DNA from: Chrysomallon squamiferum
Taxonomy: Eukaryota > Mollusca > Gastropoda > Neomphalida > Peltospiridae
DNA length: 20,000 nucleotides
Direction: 5' to 3'
NCBI GenBank assembly: GCA_012295275.1
Contig: CM022669.1
Location: 16,765,172 to 16,785,171, forward strand
The translations under genes were made by a program, and so were the position numbers. The notes under the pieces were generated by a model. It was given only the letters and a program-made list of their open reading frames with translations, was not told where the DNA came from and ran no database searches. The stretch's first letter is position 1. Each line of letters starts with the position of its first letter. Shown one piece after another: positions 9,588 to 19,827 of the stretch.

Positions 9588-9887
9588 CGTTAGTTAATGT
9601 ATATTTGCAAAAATTAATAATGTTTACGTGTGTCTGCGAATGCAAGCCATTAAGAAAGTTTTCATATAGACATTTTGATGTTGTTTTCAAGTTAATTAGA
9701 CTTTCCTGTCTGCGGTCCTTGAATATAAATCATTTTAATTAAGAAAAGCACTCTGTCGCAGATGGGAAAAATCACTACCTTTGTGTCCTGCGTTGATCAT
9801 TAAGCTAATCAACGTCAACATTGAATGCAGCGAATTACTGAAAAACACTGCTTGAAAAGCTAGAAATTATTATGAGAAGAAGATGTT
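9588..9887. other. unique non-coding DNA
   Basis: Unique sequence, including TAAGCTAATCAACGTCAACATTG near 9800. No gene signal. Confidence 0.5.
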
Positions 9888-9891
9888 TAGG

Positions 9892-9985
9892 GAAGAGGAA
9901 GAAGAAGAAGAAGAAGAAGAAGAAGAAGAAGAAGAAGAAGAAGAAAAAAGAACATGAAGATAAAGAAGATGAAGAAGAAGAAGAA
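9892..9985. repeat. (GAA)n triplet array
   Basis: Pure GAA for about 50 bp, then GAA/GAT units to about 9985. It is a homopurine mirror repeat, able in principle to form triplex DNA. Frames through it are K/E runs and their complements. Confidence 0.95.
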
Positions 9986-10680
9986 ACGAAATGTCGTTTT
10001 AAGATAAAAAATACTTCGATATCTGAAATTAGAAAAGGTTTCCTTCCACCTTTTTTTCTGTTAGTGAATGTTTTTGTTTGATTTCTGTCTGTGTGTCTGT
10101 CTGTCTGTTTTTTGTTTTTCTCTCTATGTACTAGGTGGGTGTTTTGAGAAAGTATAAATGTCACTGTTCTCCGTATTACAATATAGTGTTATGGATTTTT
10201 CTATAATAAATTTAAAACGATTCTCAAAACACGCCTACTCTACTCTTTTATCTACGTATTCATTCATGTAAATGTTGTTTACTTTTCTTATGTATTTCAC
10301 CATATTGTTCGTTTATATTTGCTTCTTTTTTTATATATTTTTTCTATTCTCAGAGTATTTTTAATTTTTATATTTGATTTGATTATTTTTTTTATTGTTT
10401 TTATTTTTTTGGATTTTTTAATCTATAATAAAAATGAAAATAAAAACTAAGGAAAATAAATTGATTTTTTCAACAGCAAAAAGGTGATTATTGATAATCT
10501 TGTTTTCTAAACGACATTTTATAACAAACATAATATTTGTCAGCATTCCAGAGAGAAAATAAAATAAAATAAAAATCCGTAGAGAGAGCAGAAATGAGAA
10601 AGGTCCGCACATCAAGAAAAACTCTCAAAATGCACTAAAGTTTGTAATGAAACTTTGTCTCCAATGATCAAAAATTTAAT
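9986..10680. other. unique T-rich DNA with a short TCTG repeat
   Basis: TCTG/TGTG units fill about 10084-10107. The rest is T-rich unique sequence, with A-rich sequence at about 10428-10460. Nothing gene-like recognised. Confidence 0.55.
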
Positions 10681-10762
10681 TTATTTTATTTACTTACTTA
10701 TTTACTTACTAACTTACTAATTTACTTACTTTATTTTATTTTATTATAATTTATTTATTTAC
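10681..10762. repeat. (TTTA/TTAC)n and (TTTTA)n repeat
   Basis: Units drift between TTTA, TTAC and TTTTA, always T-rich with period four or five. Confidence 0.85.
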
Positions 10763-10794
10763 ACTGTTTAGTTTGTATTTATTTGCTGTGTTTT

Positions 10795-10955
10795 CTCTTT
10801 TTTCTCTCTGTCTTTCCATTTATTTCTCTATATATATACACACACCCATCCATCAATTTATCAATCCATCTGTGTATATCTATCTGTCTGTCAAAATGTC
10901 TGTCTGTCTCTGTGTATGTCAGGTTTTTTTTCTATCTATCTGTCTATCTTTAGGT
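10795..10955. repeat. pyrimidine-rich repeats, (TCTG)n and (TATC)n
   Basis: CT-rich sequence, short TATA/CACA, CATC units, then TCTG and TATC blocks. Complementary in type to the GATA/GACA arrays elsewhere. Confidence 0.8.
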
Positions 10956-11030
10956 TTAATCATATATATAATTTAAGTCTCTAAAAAGTCAGTACGTAAA
11001 TGAATAATTCAATGCATAAACAAAAGACAA

Positions 11031-11100
11031 ACAAAAAAAAAAAAAAAAACAACCATAGCATAAGTTACAAGAAATTTATTATTATTATTATTATTATTAT
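11031..11100. repeat. poly-A and (TTA)n
   Basis: About 17 A at 11033-11049 and a pure (TTA)n block at about 11078-11100, with unique sequence between. Confidence 0.92.
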
Positions 11101-11485
<385 letters not shown>

Positions 11486-11497
11486 ATCTATCTATCA

Positions 11498-11957
11498 GTA
11501 TATATATAATACTGTAGCAGTAACATGACTGATTGGTTGAAATCATCGAGATAGTAATGAGATATGATTAATATCATACAGTACGTATAGTAACGGGATA
11601 GGTGTTTAATCAAAGCACGCCTTTTCTTCTCTTGTTTACTTTACTAATAAGTCACTAGCTGCTTTACAGAGTTCCATATAAGATCTGTCAGAAAGTGTGA
11701 AATCTTTTTAATATTTTAACCGTGACTGCACTGAGTGAAGTTTAAAGTTGTTGTATACAGATGAAACAATGTTTGTGCTTGCTTGCTACTGACTACATGG
11801 TTATAGTGTTATTTATTTTATTTTATTTTTATTATTATTTTTATTTTTTTTTTTTTATATCTTTGTATGTATCTGTGCGAGTGTGTGTACTATCGTTTTT
11901 GTGGGTATAATGACTGTATATGTTTGTTAGTGTAAGGTGGTTATCGTGTTTGTGGCA
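11498..11957. other. unique AT-rich DNA with a T-rich tract
   Basis: Unique sequence up to about 11810, then TTTTA/ATT/poly-T to about 11857 and a TG-rich lead into the TATG array. No gene seen. Confidence 0.55.
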
Positions 11958-12093
11958 TGTGTATGTATGTATGTAGGTATGTATGTATTTATGTATGTAC
12001 GTATTTATGTATGTACGTATTCATGTATATGTATATGTATGTATGTATGTAGGTGTGTATGTATGTATGTATGTACGTATTTATGTATGTATG

Positions 12094-12124
<31 letters not shown>

Positions 12125-12330
12125 TTATGTATGTACGTATTCATGTATATGTATATGTATGTATGTATGTAGGTGTGTATGTATGTAGGTATATATGTAT
12201 TTATGTATGTACGTATTCATGTATATGTATATGTATGTATATATGTATGTAGATGTGTATGTATGTATGTATGTATGTATGTAGATGTGTATGTATGTAT
12301 GTATGTATGGACGTATATATGTATGTATAT
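11958..12330. repeat. (TATG)n array with higher-order repeats
   Basis: TATG/GTAT units with recurring variants (TACG, TTCATG, TAGGTGTG). A 67-bp segment at 12001-12067 recurs exactly at 12121-12187, offset 120 bp. Part of the same variant pattern appears again around 12201-12240 at a shorter offset of 76 bp. Frames through it are CMYV/IYVC repeats and not genes. Confidence 0.93.
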
Positions 12331-12352
12331 ATGTGTGTGTTTGTATGAATAG

Positions 12353-12371
12353 TTATATATATATATATATA
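12353..12371. repeat. short (TA)n
   Basis: About 18 bp of alternating TA at the end of the TATG region. Confidence 0.9.
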
Positions 12372-12790
12372 TGCATAGGTTTCTGTTGTACGGAATCAGG
12401 GCGGTGAGACAAGAAGGACGGATTCATTCAGAGAAAGAAAAATAATTTATAATAAACATTTAACGAATGACAGACACAGAAACTGAGAGACAAAACTAAA
12501 CCGCACCGACGTATTGTAAAGAAAACTAATTAAATTCCACATCTCTTAATCCTAAATTCAGAAATACTTTATTTTCACTTCTGCGTCATAATTCTTTTAA
12601 TCAGCACAAAGAGACAATGAAACAGAACCTTCGACTGGAAATTAATCCATCCTGGAGATTATTTGACAGGTGACAGCTGGCGAGAGTTATAACAAGAAAA
12701 GTATCTAAAACGTAATTCCAGCTAATCCGCAGACACGGTTAACCAAGTTGTATTGAAGTTACTCTTAACTCGCAAAATCCATAACAGTCT
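12372..12790. other. unique island with clustered E-box and TGACAG motifs
   Basis: About 420 bp of mixed-composition unique DNA. At 12664-12679 it reads TGACAGGTGACAGCTG, which packs two TGACAG motifs (TALE-homeodomain type) and two E-boxes (CAGGTG, CAGCTG) into 16 bp. No long open frame. A regulatory role is inference only. Confidence 0.3.
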
Positions 12791-12796
12791 AGATGG

Positions 12797-13020
12797 TTTT
12801 TTTTTTTTTTTTTTCTTCATTTTGTTTGCGTCTATGTTACCCCGTCCTTTATTCTTTCTTATTTTATTTGTTTTATTTTATTTTATTTTATTTTATTCTA
12901 TTTTTTTTTTTTTTCTTTCTTAAATTTATATCATCTTTCTACTATTCTTGTTTCTTCCTTTATTCCTCTCTTCTTCCTTGATTCCTTTCTGTTTTCCTTT
13001 TTTTTCTTTCGTTCTTTATT
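12797..13020. repeat. pyrimidine-rich tract with poly-T and (TTTTA)n
   Basis: Poly-T at 12797-12814, pure TTTTA units at about 12870-12896, poly-T at about 12901-12914, then T/C-rich sequence to about 13020. The strand is overwhelmingly pyrimidine. Confidence 0.88.
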
Positions 13021-13389
13021 TTAATTGTCATTAAATTGTTAAATCACCACCAAAAATGGAAAATTTTAAAAACCGTTTCCGATTAAAATATTTTTTATCT
13101 CAAATATGAATTTTAGCCTTCATCCGATGAAAACATTTTGAAAGAAAGTCCTTCAAAATTTGACATTTTGGGTCAAAATGGACTTGACCACCAATCTTAT
13201 AATATATTTGTAATGATTCTATTAATATATCAATAATACCAGGGCTTATTTTCACAGTATTTATGTTGCTGGAAATGTATTTCCATAAGGAATTCAAATA
13301 CGTCATTACTTTTACCATGTTAAGAATTCATACTCATTTGACCTTTAATATGACCTTCTGGATCATGTGACCTTGAAACAGTAATACCC
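13021..13389. other. unique non-coding DNA
   Basis: Unique AT-rich sequence. A minus-strand frame of 72 codons at 13100-13318 has ordinary composition but no recognisable domain, so it is not called. Confidence 0.5.
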
Positions 13390-13469
13390 CAGGATGCTAT
13401 CAAAGACATTAAATATATACATACATACATACATACATACATACATACATACATACATACATACATACA

Positions 13470-13505
<36 letters not shown>

Positions 13506-13665
13506 TATATCTCTTTCTCTCTCTCTCTTTCTCTCTCTCTCTCTGTCTCTCTCTCATTCTCTGTCTCTGTATGTATGTATATATATATGTATGTATGTAT
13601 GTATGTATTTAATGGTTTTAATATATTTATGTATGTATATATTTAATGTCTTTGATAGCATCCTG
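13390..13665. repeat. 38-bp perfect inverted repeat enclosing microsatellites
   Basis: Arms 13390-13427 and 13628-13665 are exact reverse complements (core AGGATGCTATCAAAGACATT). Between them lie (ATAC)n at about 13415-13498, (TA)n, CT-rich sequence at about 13511-13568, (TATG)n and TTTAATGG. The inner repeats are also arranged roughly as mirror-complements, so the whole 276 bp could fold back. No target-site duplication is clear. It may be a MITE-like element or an inverted microsatellite-associated repeat. Confidence 0.9.
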
Positions 13666-14530
<865 letters not shown>

Positions 14531-14552
14531 TATATATATATATATATATATA
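14531..14552. repeat. (TA)n microsatellite
   Basis: About 22 bp of alternating TA. Confidence 0.95.
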
Positions 14553-14852
14553 TTCTTTAAAGCAAAACCGAAAGTTAAAAAATACTATTTGTTCTTGATC
14601 TTAGCTGAATATATATTCTGGTCCGAAATGTATTCTATTTATCCTTTTCTGTAACACTTAGAAATCTTAAAATCCATGAACGTGAAACTTGAAACACAAG
14701 AGCTAAACATATTTCGAATGTGACAGTCAAACACGCGGATTCCTATTACAAAATATAGTTCCTATTTCAATAATAAACAAAACATTTACAAATGTGACAT
14801 GGCAACAGCAGTTATTTAAATAAAATGATAGTTTTGTTACAATAATAAATAA

Positions 14853-14857
<5 letters not shown>
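14553..14857. other. unique AT-rich DNA
   Basis: AT-rich unique sequence. AATAATAAA occurs twice (about 14770 and 14841) in similar surroundings. No gene. Confidence 0.5.
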
Positions 14858-14914
<57 letters not shown>

Positions 14915-14937
14915 TTATTTATTTATTTATTTATTTA
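14858..14937. repeat. compound (TA)n then (TTTA)n
   Basis: About 53 bp of alternating AT followed by six or seven TTTA units. Confidence 0.97.
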
Positions 14938-15011
14938 CTGACTGATACACATTTTTCTATTATTGTTTACATGAATTCAGGACGCATGGTTTTGACTTGC
15001 AGACTAACTGA

Positions 15012-15308
15012 TATGACACAATAACCAAACGACATGGACGACCCCAGCATGACGTTGTGACAGCCGTCGTCGACATATCAGTGAACCGTGCGAATGTCTC
15101 ATTTTACAGTGAACTTATTGCTAGACTGTCCAGTGGTGAGCAGACGCACGTCTTTTGTCAGTCACGTGCTGGACTTGTTTCTGTTACTGAAAACTGTTTC
15201 TTACCCACTGGTTTGTTGTTGATGCTTCTGTATTTGCTTCTTTGTTTGTTTGTTCGTTTGTTTATTGATTTATTGATTTACTTATTTATATATTTATTTA
15301 TTAGTTAG
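15012..15308 (+). other. unrecognised open frame, protein-like only to about 15210
   Basis: Open from 15012 to a stop at 15306-15308. About the first 66 codons have ordinary composition with frequent RNY codons (GCC, GTC, GAC, AAC, GCT, GGT); the rest is leucine-rich translation of T-rich repeat (GTTT/ATTT). There is an in-frame GTG at 15057 but no strong ATG start, so it could only be an internal exon or a fragment. No domain recognised. The antisense frame in register is interrupted by stops. Confidence 0.15.
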
Positions 15309-15375
15309 TTAGTTAGTTAGTTGGTCAGTCAGTTAGTTAGTTAGTTAATTAGGTAATAAGTTAGCTTGTTAGTTA
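15228..15375. repeat. (GTTT)n, (ATTT)n and (TTAG)n repeats
   Basis: Tetranucleotide blocks drift from GTTT through ATTT to TTAG with TCAG interruptions. TTAG here has period four and is not the telomere hexamer. Confidence 0.88.
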
Positions 15376-15389
15376 TTAATATATTTATT

Positions 15390-15512
15390 TCTTATCGTTG
15401 TTATTCTATCATTGTTGTTGTGGTTATTGTTCTTTTTGTCGTCGTTATTTTGCCATTATTATTATTATTGTTGTTGATGATGTTGTTGTTGTTGTCGTTG
15501 TCGTTGTTGTTA
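15390..15512. repeat. GTT/ATT/GTC trinucleotide repeat
   Basis: Diverged triplets (GTT, ATT, GTC, GAT) with pure ATT in the middle. Same type as the zone at 1203-1936 but on the other strand. Confidence 0.85.
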
Positions 15513-16248
15513 CTCAAAGACTCGTTCTTACGCTCTAACATATATTTCTTCTGCGACTTACTTTATATTTTATGTTAAAATTAAAGTAAAGAAATATATT
15601 CAGTTCAAATGTCCAAAAGCAGAGAAATTTCAAAGAATAGTTTACGATTTTCACTGTCTTCATAAAAAAAAAAAAAAGTAGATTAAAAATGATTTATAAG
15701 CTATGTATTAATCCTTTTGCCTTGCGGAAATAACATTTAATTACTGAATAATAAAAAAATAAACAACGGGAAATAATTTTTAAAAATTAATTAATTAATT
15801 AATTAATAACTAACCTTTCACTAAAAAAAGTACTGGCTAAACTGCATTAATCTTTCTGAGATTGGCTGTTGAGTAAAGAGACTTCGTCCTGAAAAATCCA
15901 AAATAGGAAATTGTTATTAGTTTGGTAATAACCGACTAATTATTCAGATATAATTCTGAATTAAGCAGTAGTTTATATTAATGAATTGTGTTATATATTA
16001 TGCTTCGTGTGTAAATGAACACATCTTTGCGACAATTAATAAATGTCATGTGATAATTATATATACTACACAGAATAAAAACTGAACTCTTTGTGTTAGT
16101 TATATTAATGTTACTGTTAACGTTCTATTGCAGAGTATTAGAAGTACAATCTTAATAAATAGATATAATGTTTTATTTGTTTGTTAATTCGTTTGTTTGT
16201 TTGATTGTTTGTTATATTATATTTATTGTATTTGTCTCTCTTGCAATA

Positions 16249-16250
<2 letters not shown>
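15513..16250. other. unique AT-rich stretch
   Basis: About 740 bp of AT-rich DNA with a poly-A of about 13 near 15665, (TTAA)n at about 15786-15807 and GTTT units near 16170-16212. No gene recognised. Confidence 0.55.

Positions 16251-16320
<70 letters not shown>
16251..16320. repeat. (CT)n microsatellite
   Basis: About 70 bp of pure CT. It is opposite in strand to the other long GA arrays here. Confidence 0.98.
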
Positions 16321-16322
<2 letters not shown>

Positions 16323-16433
16323 CCAGTCTTTTTATATAAGCATAAAACATATATACTAATACATACATAAATACATATTCTGTTGCGTGTGTATATCTCA
16401 ACATACACATAATAACACACATCATCATGCGCG

Positions 16434-16487
16434 AACACACACACACACACTCACACGTACACACACACACAAACACACACACACAAA
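16434..16487. repeat. (CA)n microsatellite, interrupted
   Basis: CA repeat with TCACACGTAC and AAACAC interruptions. Confidence 0.95.
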
Positions 16488-16945
16488 GGCGTACGACTTT
16501 CTTTCCCCTCTTTTAACACAAGAGTCCCGCAGTAATTTCTTTCCTTCTTTTTATTTTGCTCACAGTAACGACAACTCTCTCTCTCTACAAACGCGACGAT
16601 TACCGCGCGCCGAACACTGGACACACACAAAAAATCGAGGTCCTACCTACTCGTGTTACCACAGAATTAAGAAGTTGTGGAAGCAACCTGACACATGCGA
16701 TCACGGTATATTAAAACCAGTCCCTTAATCTCTTGATCAGTGAATTCCTCAGAACGTTTTCTACGTAATTTTATACTAATGGATACAGAAAGTGCGATGC
16801 TCTGGGCCTCGTGAGGAAATAACGTTAGAAACAAAGGGATTAAAACCGGCCCGGAGAATGGATGTTTAACGAAACCCCAGCACGAAAGAAAACATCCGTT
16901 TGTCAGCGTAGTTGAAATGTTCGACATCGTCGTTAATAGCACGAC

Positions 16946-16949
<4 letters not shown>
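16488..16949. other. CpG-containing unique island
   Basis: Less AT-rich than its surroundings, with GCGCGCCG near 16605 and GGCCCGG near 16849. Frames of 91 codons on the minus strand (16667-16942, in-frame ATG at codon 6) and 113 on the plus strand (16387-16728, first third CA-repeat) overlap. Neither shows a domain I know. TTAAAACC(A/G)G occurs twice (about 16710 and 16840). It could be an exon, a regulatory island or an old transposon piece. Confidence 0.25.
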
Positions 16950-16987
<38 letters not shown>

Positions 16988-17048
16988 TATATGAAAAATA
17001 AATAAATAAATAAATAAATAAGCTAAAAAAAAAAGAGTAAAAAAACGA

Positions 17049-17090
<42 letters not shown>
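16950..17090. repeat. (ATA)n, (AAAT)n and (GA)n
   Basis: ATA triplets (about 16950-16984), AAAT units (about 16998-17020), poly-A, then GA repeat (about 17050-17090). Confidence 0.92.
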
Positions 17091-17092
<2 letters not shown>

Positions 17093-17240
17093 ATAAAGAG
17101 AGACAAGAAGAGACAGAGACGCAAAGTCAGAGAAAGAAAGTGAGACAGAAAAATACCAACTGGAAGCGAAAGAAACATTCAGAGAGAAAGATGCTTGAAA
17201 AGATGAACAAAGAGAAAAACATTAAGACGGAGAGACTGAC
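17091..17240. repeat. degenerate purine-rich tract
   Basis: AGAGA/GAAA-rich sequence with scattered C and T, apparently a decayed extension of the GA array. Confidence 0.7.
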
Positions 17241-17405
17241 TATGACTAAAACTATATTAAAACATATTTTTAAATATTATTTACTGAATGTTATTTGATT
17301 GTTCATGCTGTATAACTGTAATAACACGCAGTAAAGATGGTATTACAATATTTAATGGCTGGGATAAATAATTTTGTGTAAAGACTAAGTACATATCATT
17401 TTAAT
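17241..17405. other. unique AT-rich DNA
   Basis: No features seen. Confidence 0.5.
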
Positions 17406-17589
17406 AATAATAGAAACAAACAAATTAAATAAATAAATGAACGAACAAACAAACAAGCAAACAAACGAATAAATAAATAAACTGACACAGACAGAGATAG
17501 AGAGACATAGAGATAGGTAGTCAGACAAACAGACATATAGACATATAGGTAGAGAGACAGACAGACAGATAGATAATTAACTAATTAAC

Positions 17590-17620
<31 letters not shown>

Positions 17621-17630
17621 AAGTTAAAGC
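17406..17630. repeat. AAAT, AAAC, GACA and GATA tetranucleotide mix
   Basis: Successive tetranucleotide blocks: AAAC/GAAC, AAAT, GACA/GATA (about 17484-17575), TTAACTAA, then pure AAAT (about 17591-17622). Confidence 0.88.
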
Positions 17631-18175
17631 AATGAAATAAACAGATGTACAAAGAGACAAAAAGGAAAGAATAAAGAGCCAAATAAATTTAAAGAAATTG
17701 ACAGAAAAATCGCTAACTGCACACTTTGACTCTTAATCCAATTTCTAAGCACTAAAAGAAGACTTTGGCTATTTCTGTTTACTGTGGCAGACTAACTAAG
17801 TTTCCTAGTGAGAGTTAAATAAACGGCACATCATTGACTTTCTGTCTGTGCCAGGACAGAAAATTTACAGTTAATGAAACAGTAAAGTTAGTCTGAGTAT
17901 CAGCCATTATTTAGTTTTTTAACTCTTTGATATAATTGCTACATGCCGGGAGAAGTGAACTAAACGAAGATAAATAAATAAAATAAACTCACGCAAATAT
18001 ATGCAAACACAAACATACACAGAAGTATAGAACACACAAACACACACAAAAACTACAATGAAAACATCAGACAGATAGATATGCATATAGATGTATATTT
18101 TTATCCATGAAAAGTAAAAAGAAAAATCATTACACTTTTATTAATTTTTATAATTTCATTTTCGTAATTTTGAAG
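17631..18175. other. unique DNA with small inverted repeats
   Basis: CAGACTAACT (17788-17797) and its complement AGTTAGTCTG (17886-17895) flank a hairpin, TTTCTGTC and GACAGAAA (17839-17846 and 17855-17862, 8-nt loop). The two inverted repeats are roughly concentric. No gene. The rest is AT-rich unique sequence. Confidence 0.45.
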
Positions 18176-18325
18176 ACACACACACACATACACACACACA
18201 TACACACACACAAACACACACATACACACACACGCACAAAGACACACACATACACATATTCTCGTAAGCAAACATAGATACACATATATAAACATACACG
18301 TACACACATACACACATACATCAAC
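18176..18325. repeat. imperfect CA-rich repeat
   Basis: CACACATA/CACACAAA units, purest at 18176-18260, then looser. Confidence 0.9.
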
Positions 18326-18545
18326 TATTACATCCCCAACAAAACATCCTTTGATTTTCCTATGATTCTAAACATTCCACTTACTATTTTTTTTCTTCAT
18401 CGTAACAAAAAAAAATTAGATCATTTAAAAAGAGAAAACAAAACCATTCTGACATGGCGTAACTTAGAACAGAAATCCTAGCGCGAGGTTAAATAACAAA
18501 TCTTATTGAAATTCTAACCACGACTGTCGCCAACGCCGGGGAAAC
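18326..18545. other. unique DNA entering a more complex island
   Basis: AT-rich sequence gives way near 18478 to CpG-containing sequence (GCGCGAGG, GCCAACGCCGGGG). No gene called. Confidence 0.5.
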
Positions 18546-18566
18546 ATCATCATCATCATCAACATC
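18546..18566. repeat. short (CAT)n
   Basis: About five CAT units followed by CAA/CAT. Confidence 0.9.
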
Positions 18567-18687
18567 AACTCGCCAAAAGGTTTCATTACGTCGACGTCTC
18601 CGAAGTGAATTTATCTAAATGCAGTGGTCGCAGAGTCAGCCAGTAAATTGGTCGGCGAACGAAAGGTCTTCTTCGCTAACAAAATGA

Positions 18688-18993
18688 TTGGGATTGAGAG
18701 ACGCTGTCATTTCTGTTGGTTTTGGCAACTCTGGGAACCGGATAATCGAATACACCTTCTCCATTTGTTGTGTCCCCGTGGACAAGAGCTCTGAGGTTGT
18801 TCAACGTCATGCAGACCTGTATGTCCAGGGTGAATTTGCTGCGTGTGTATTTGTTACCAGCCTACGGGAATTGCATGACAGTTTGCGTGCGTGGTGGTGT
18901 ACGTCATCGCTTTGGAAGGAATATTTTAGGACAAGCAAACATCGATATATTTCACACGTATCCGAGCAAAGACTTGGTATGTTTAGTGAATAA
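18688..18993 (+). other. unrecognised coding-like frame, strand uncertain
   Basis: An open frame of 101 codons of ordinary protein-like composition in a locally less AT-rich island. Codons are strongly RNY-biased (GAC, GCT, GTC, GGT, AAC, ACC), a classic coding signature. RNY is self-complementary, and the minus strand in the same register is also open for 61 codons (18861-18676), preceded by an AG that could be a splice acceptor, so the strand is unclear. It is flanked by a stop at 18685 and lacks an initiating ATG in frame. No domain recognised. Possible internal exon, pseudogene or transposon remnant. Confidence 0.22.
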
Positions 18994-19103
18994 AAAGCTA
19001 GATGCAAAGTTGTTGAGATTCAACGCTCACTTTTTATCTGTAGTGCGTATTCATTTAAATTTCCTTCTTGGTATGTTTAATTAATAAAAGCTTAGAGATA
19101 AGC
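18973..19103. repeat. imperfect direct repeat, 94-bp spacing
   Basis: CTTGGTATGTTTA followed by an (A)ATAAAA-type sequence and GCTAGA/GCTTAGAGA occurs at 18973-19009 and 19067-19103 with several substitutions. Confidence 0.65.
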
Positions 19104-19164
19104 ACTTTAATAGTATTGTTCAAGGCTTATATTGTGTTGTGTGTGTACTAATTGAAGCTTCGTC

Positions 19165-19225
19165 CGAATCCTGATATTGGGTTAGAATGTAGAAAGGTTA
19201 CAGAGATCGATTCCCTGTGTTCGAT
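19165..19225 (+). mobile_element. possible tRNA-derived SINE head
   Basis: CTGATATTGGGTTAGAAT (from 19171) resembles the A-box region of Asp/Glu/Gly-type tRNAs. GATCGATTC (19205-19213) fits the B-box consensus, at a spacing of about 33 nt as in tRNAs. CAG and CTG flank the B box as a partial T-arm stem. No complete cloverleaf, so not a functional tRNA. The SINE body downstream is not defined. Confidence 0.3.
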
Positions 19226-19449
19226 ATCAAAAGGAATTCTGATGGAAAAGTTAAAGATCCCCTTTAGTAGACTAACTAATCTGTTTTAGCCTGACAATCA
19301 AGCGTTCATTACTGTCTCTGTTTGTTCTCTTAAGAGCAGAAACAAACTGAATGGTTAGTGAACATTTAGTGGCTAGCGAATAAATGTACATACACTGAGA
19401 GACAGAAAAAATGTACATACAACGAGAGAAAGAGAGCGAGAGAAAGAGT

Positions 19450-19451
<2 letters not shown>
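19226..19451. other. unique sequence, possible SINE body and small duplication
   Basis: Unique sequence after the tRNA-like head. AATGTACATACA with GAGAGA following occurs twice near 19384 and 19411, a short direct repeat. Purine-rich sequence leads into the GA array. Confidence 0.45.

Positions 19452-19543
<92 letters not shown>
19452..19543. repeat. (GA)n microsatellite, about 46 units
   Basis: Pure GA from just after GTCT to AACGATG. Confidence 0.98.
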
Positions 19544-19547
<4 letters not shown>

Positions 19548-19587
19548 TGCTCTTTAAAATGAGGAGTTTCTTTTTCTAAAAAATCTC

Positions 19588-19700
19588 ATACAGACATACA
19601 TACATACATAATATATACATACTCCATCCATACATTGATACATATATACATATACACATTTATACATATATAAATATACACATTTATACATATATAAATA
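19588..19700. repeat. (CATA)n and TATA-rich repeat
   Basis: CATA units, then a duplicated TACACATTTATACATATATAAATA segment at about 19652 and 19676, 24 bp apart. Confidence 0.88.
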
Positions 19701-19827
19701 AAAATAAAACTACAAAGCACACATAAACATACATATTTAACCTACATTTCAGCATATATCTCCGTGTTACAGTTATTATGCTGATTTCAAGTATCAGGTT
19801 TTCTTTCTTTCATTTTGCAGAATGTAA

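Noticed and set aside
9835-10164. Lysine-rich or phenylalanine-rich frames near the GAA array
   Set aside because: The long K/F runs come from the (GAA)n array in another register, and the flanks are short and unrecognised.
11937-12252. Frames of 83-89 codons rich in CMYV
   Set aside because: Translation of the (TATG)n array in different registers.
15300-15350. (TTAG)n as a telomere-like repeat
   Set aside because: Period is four (TTAG), not TTAGGG or TTAGG, and it grades into other tetranucleotides.
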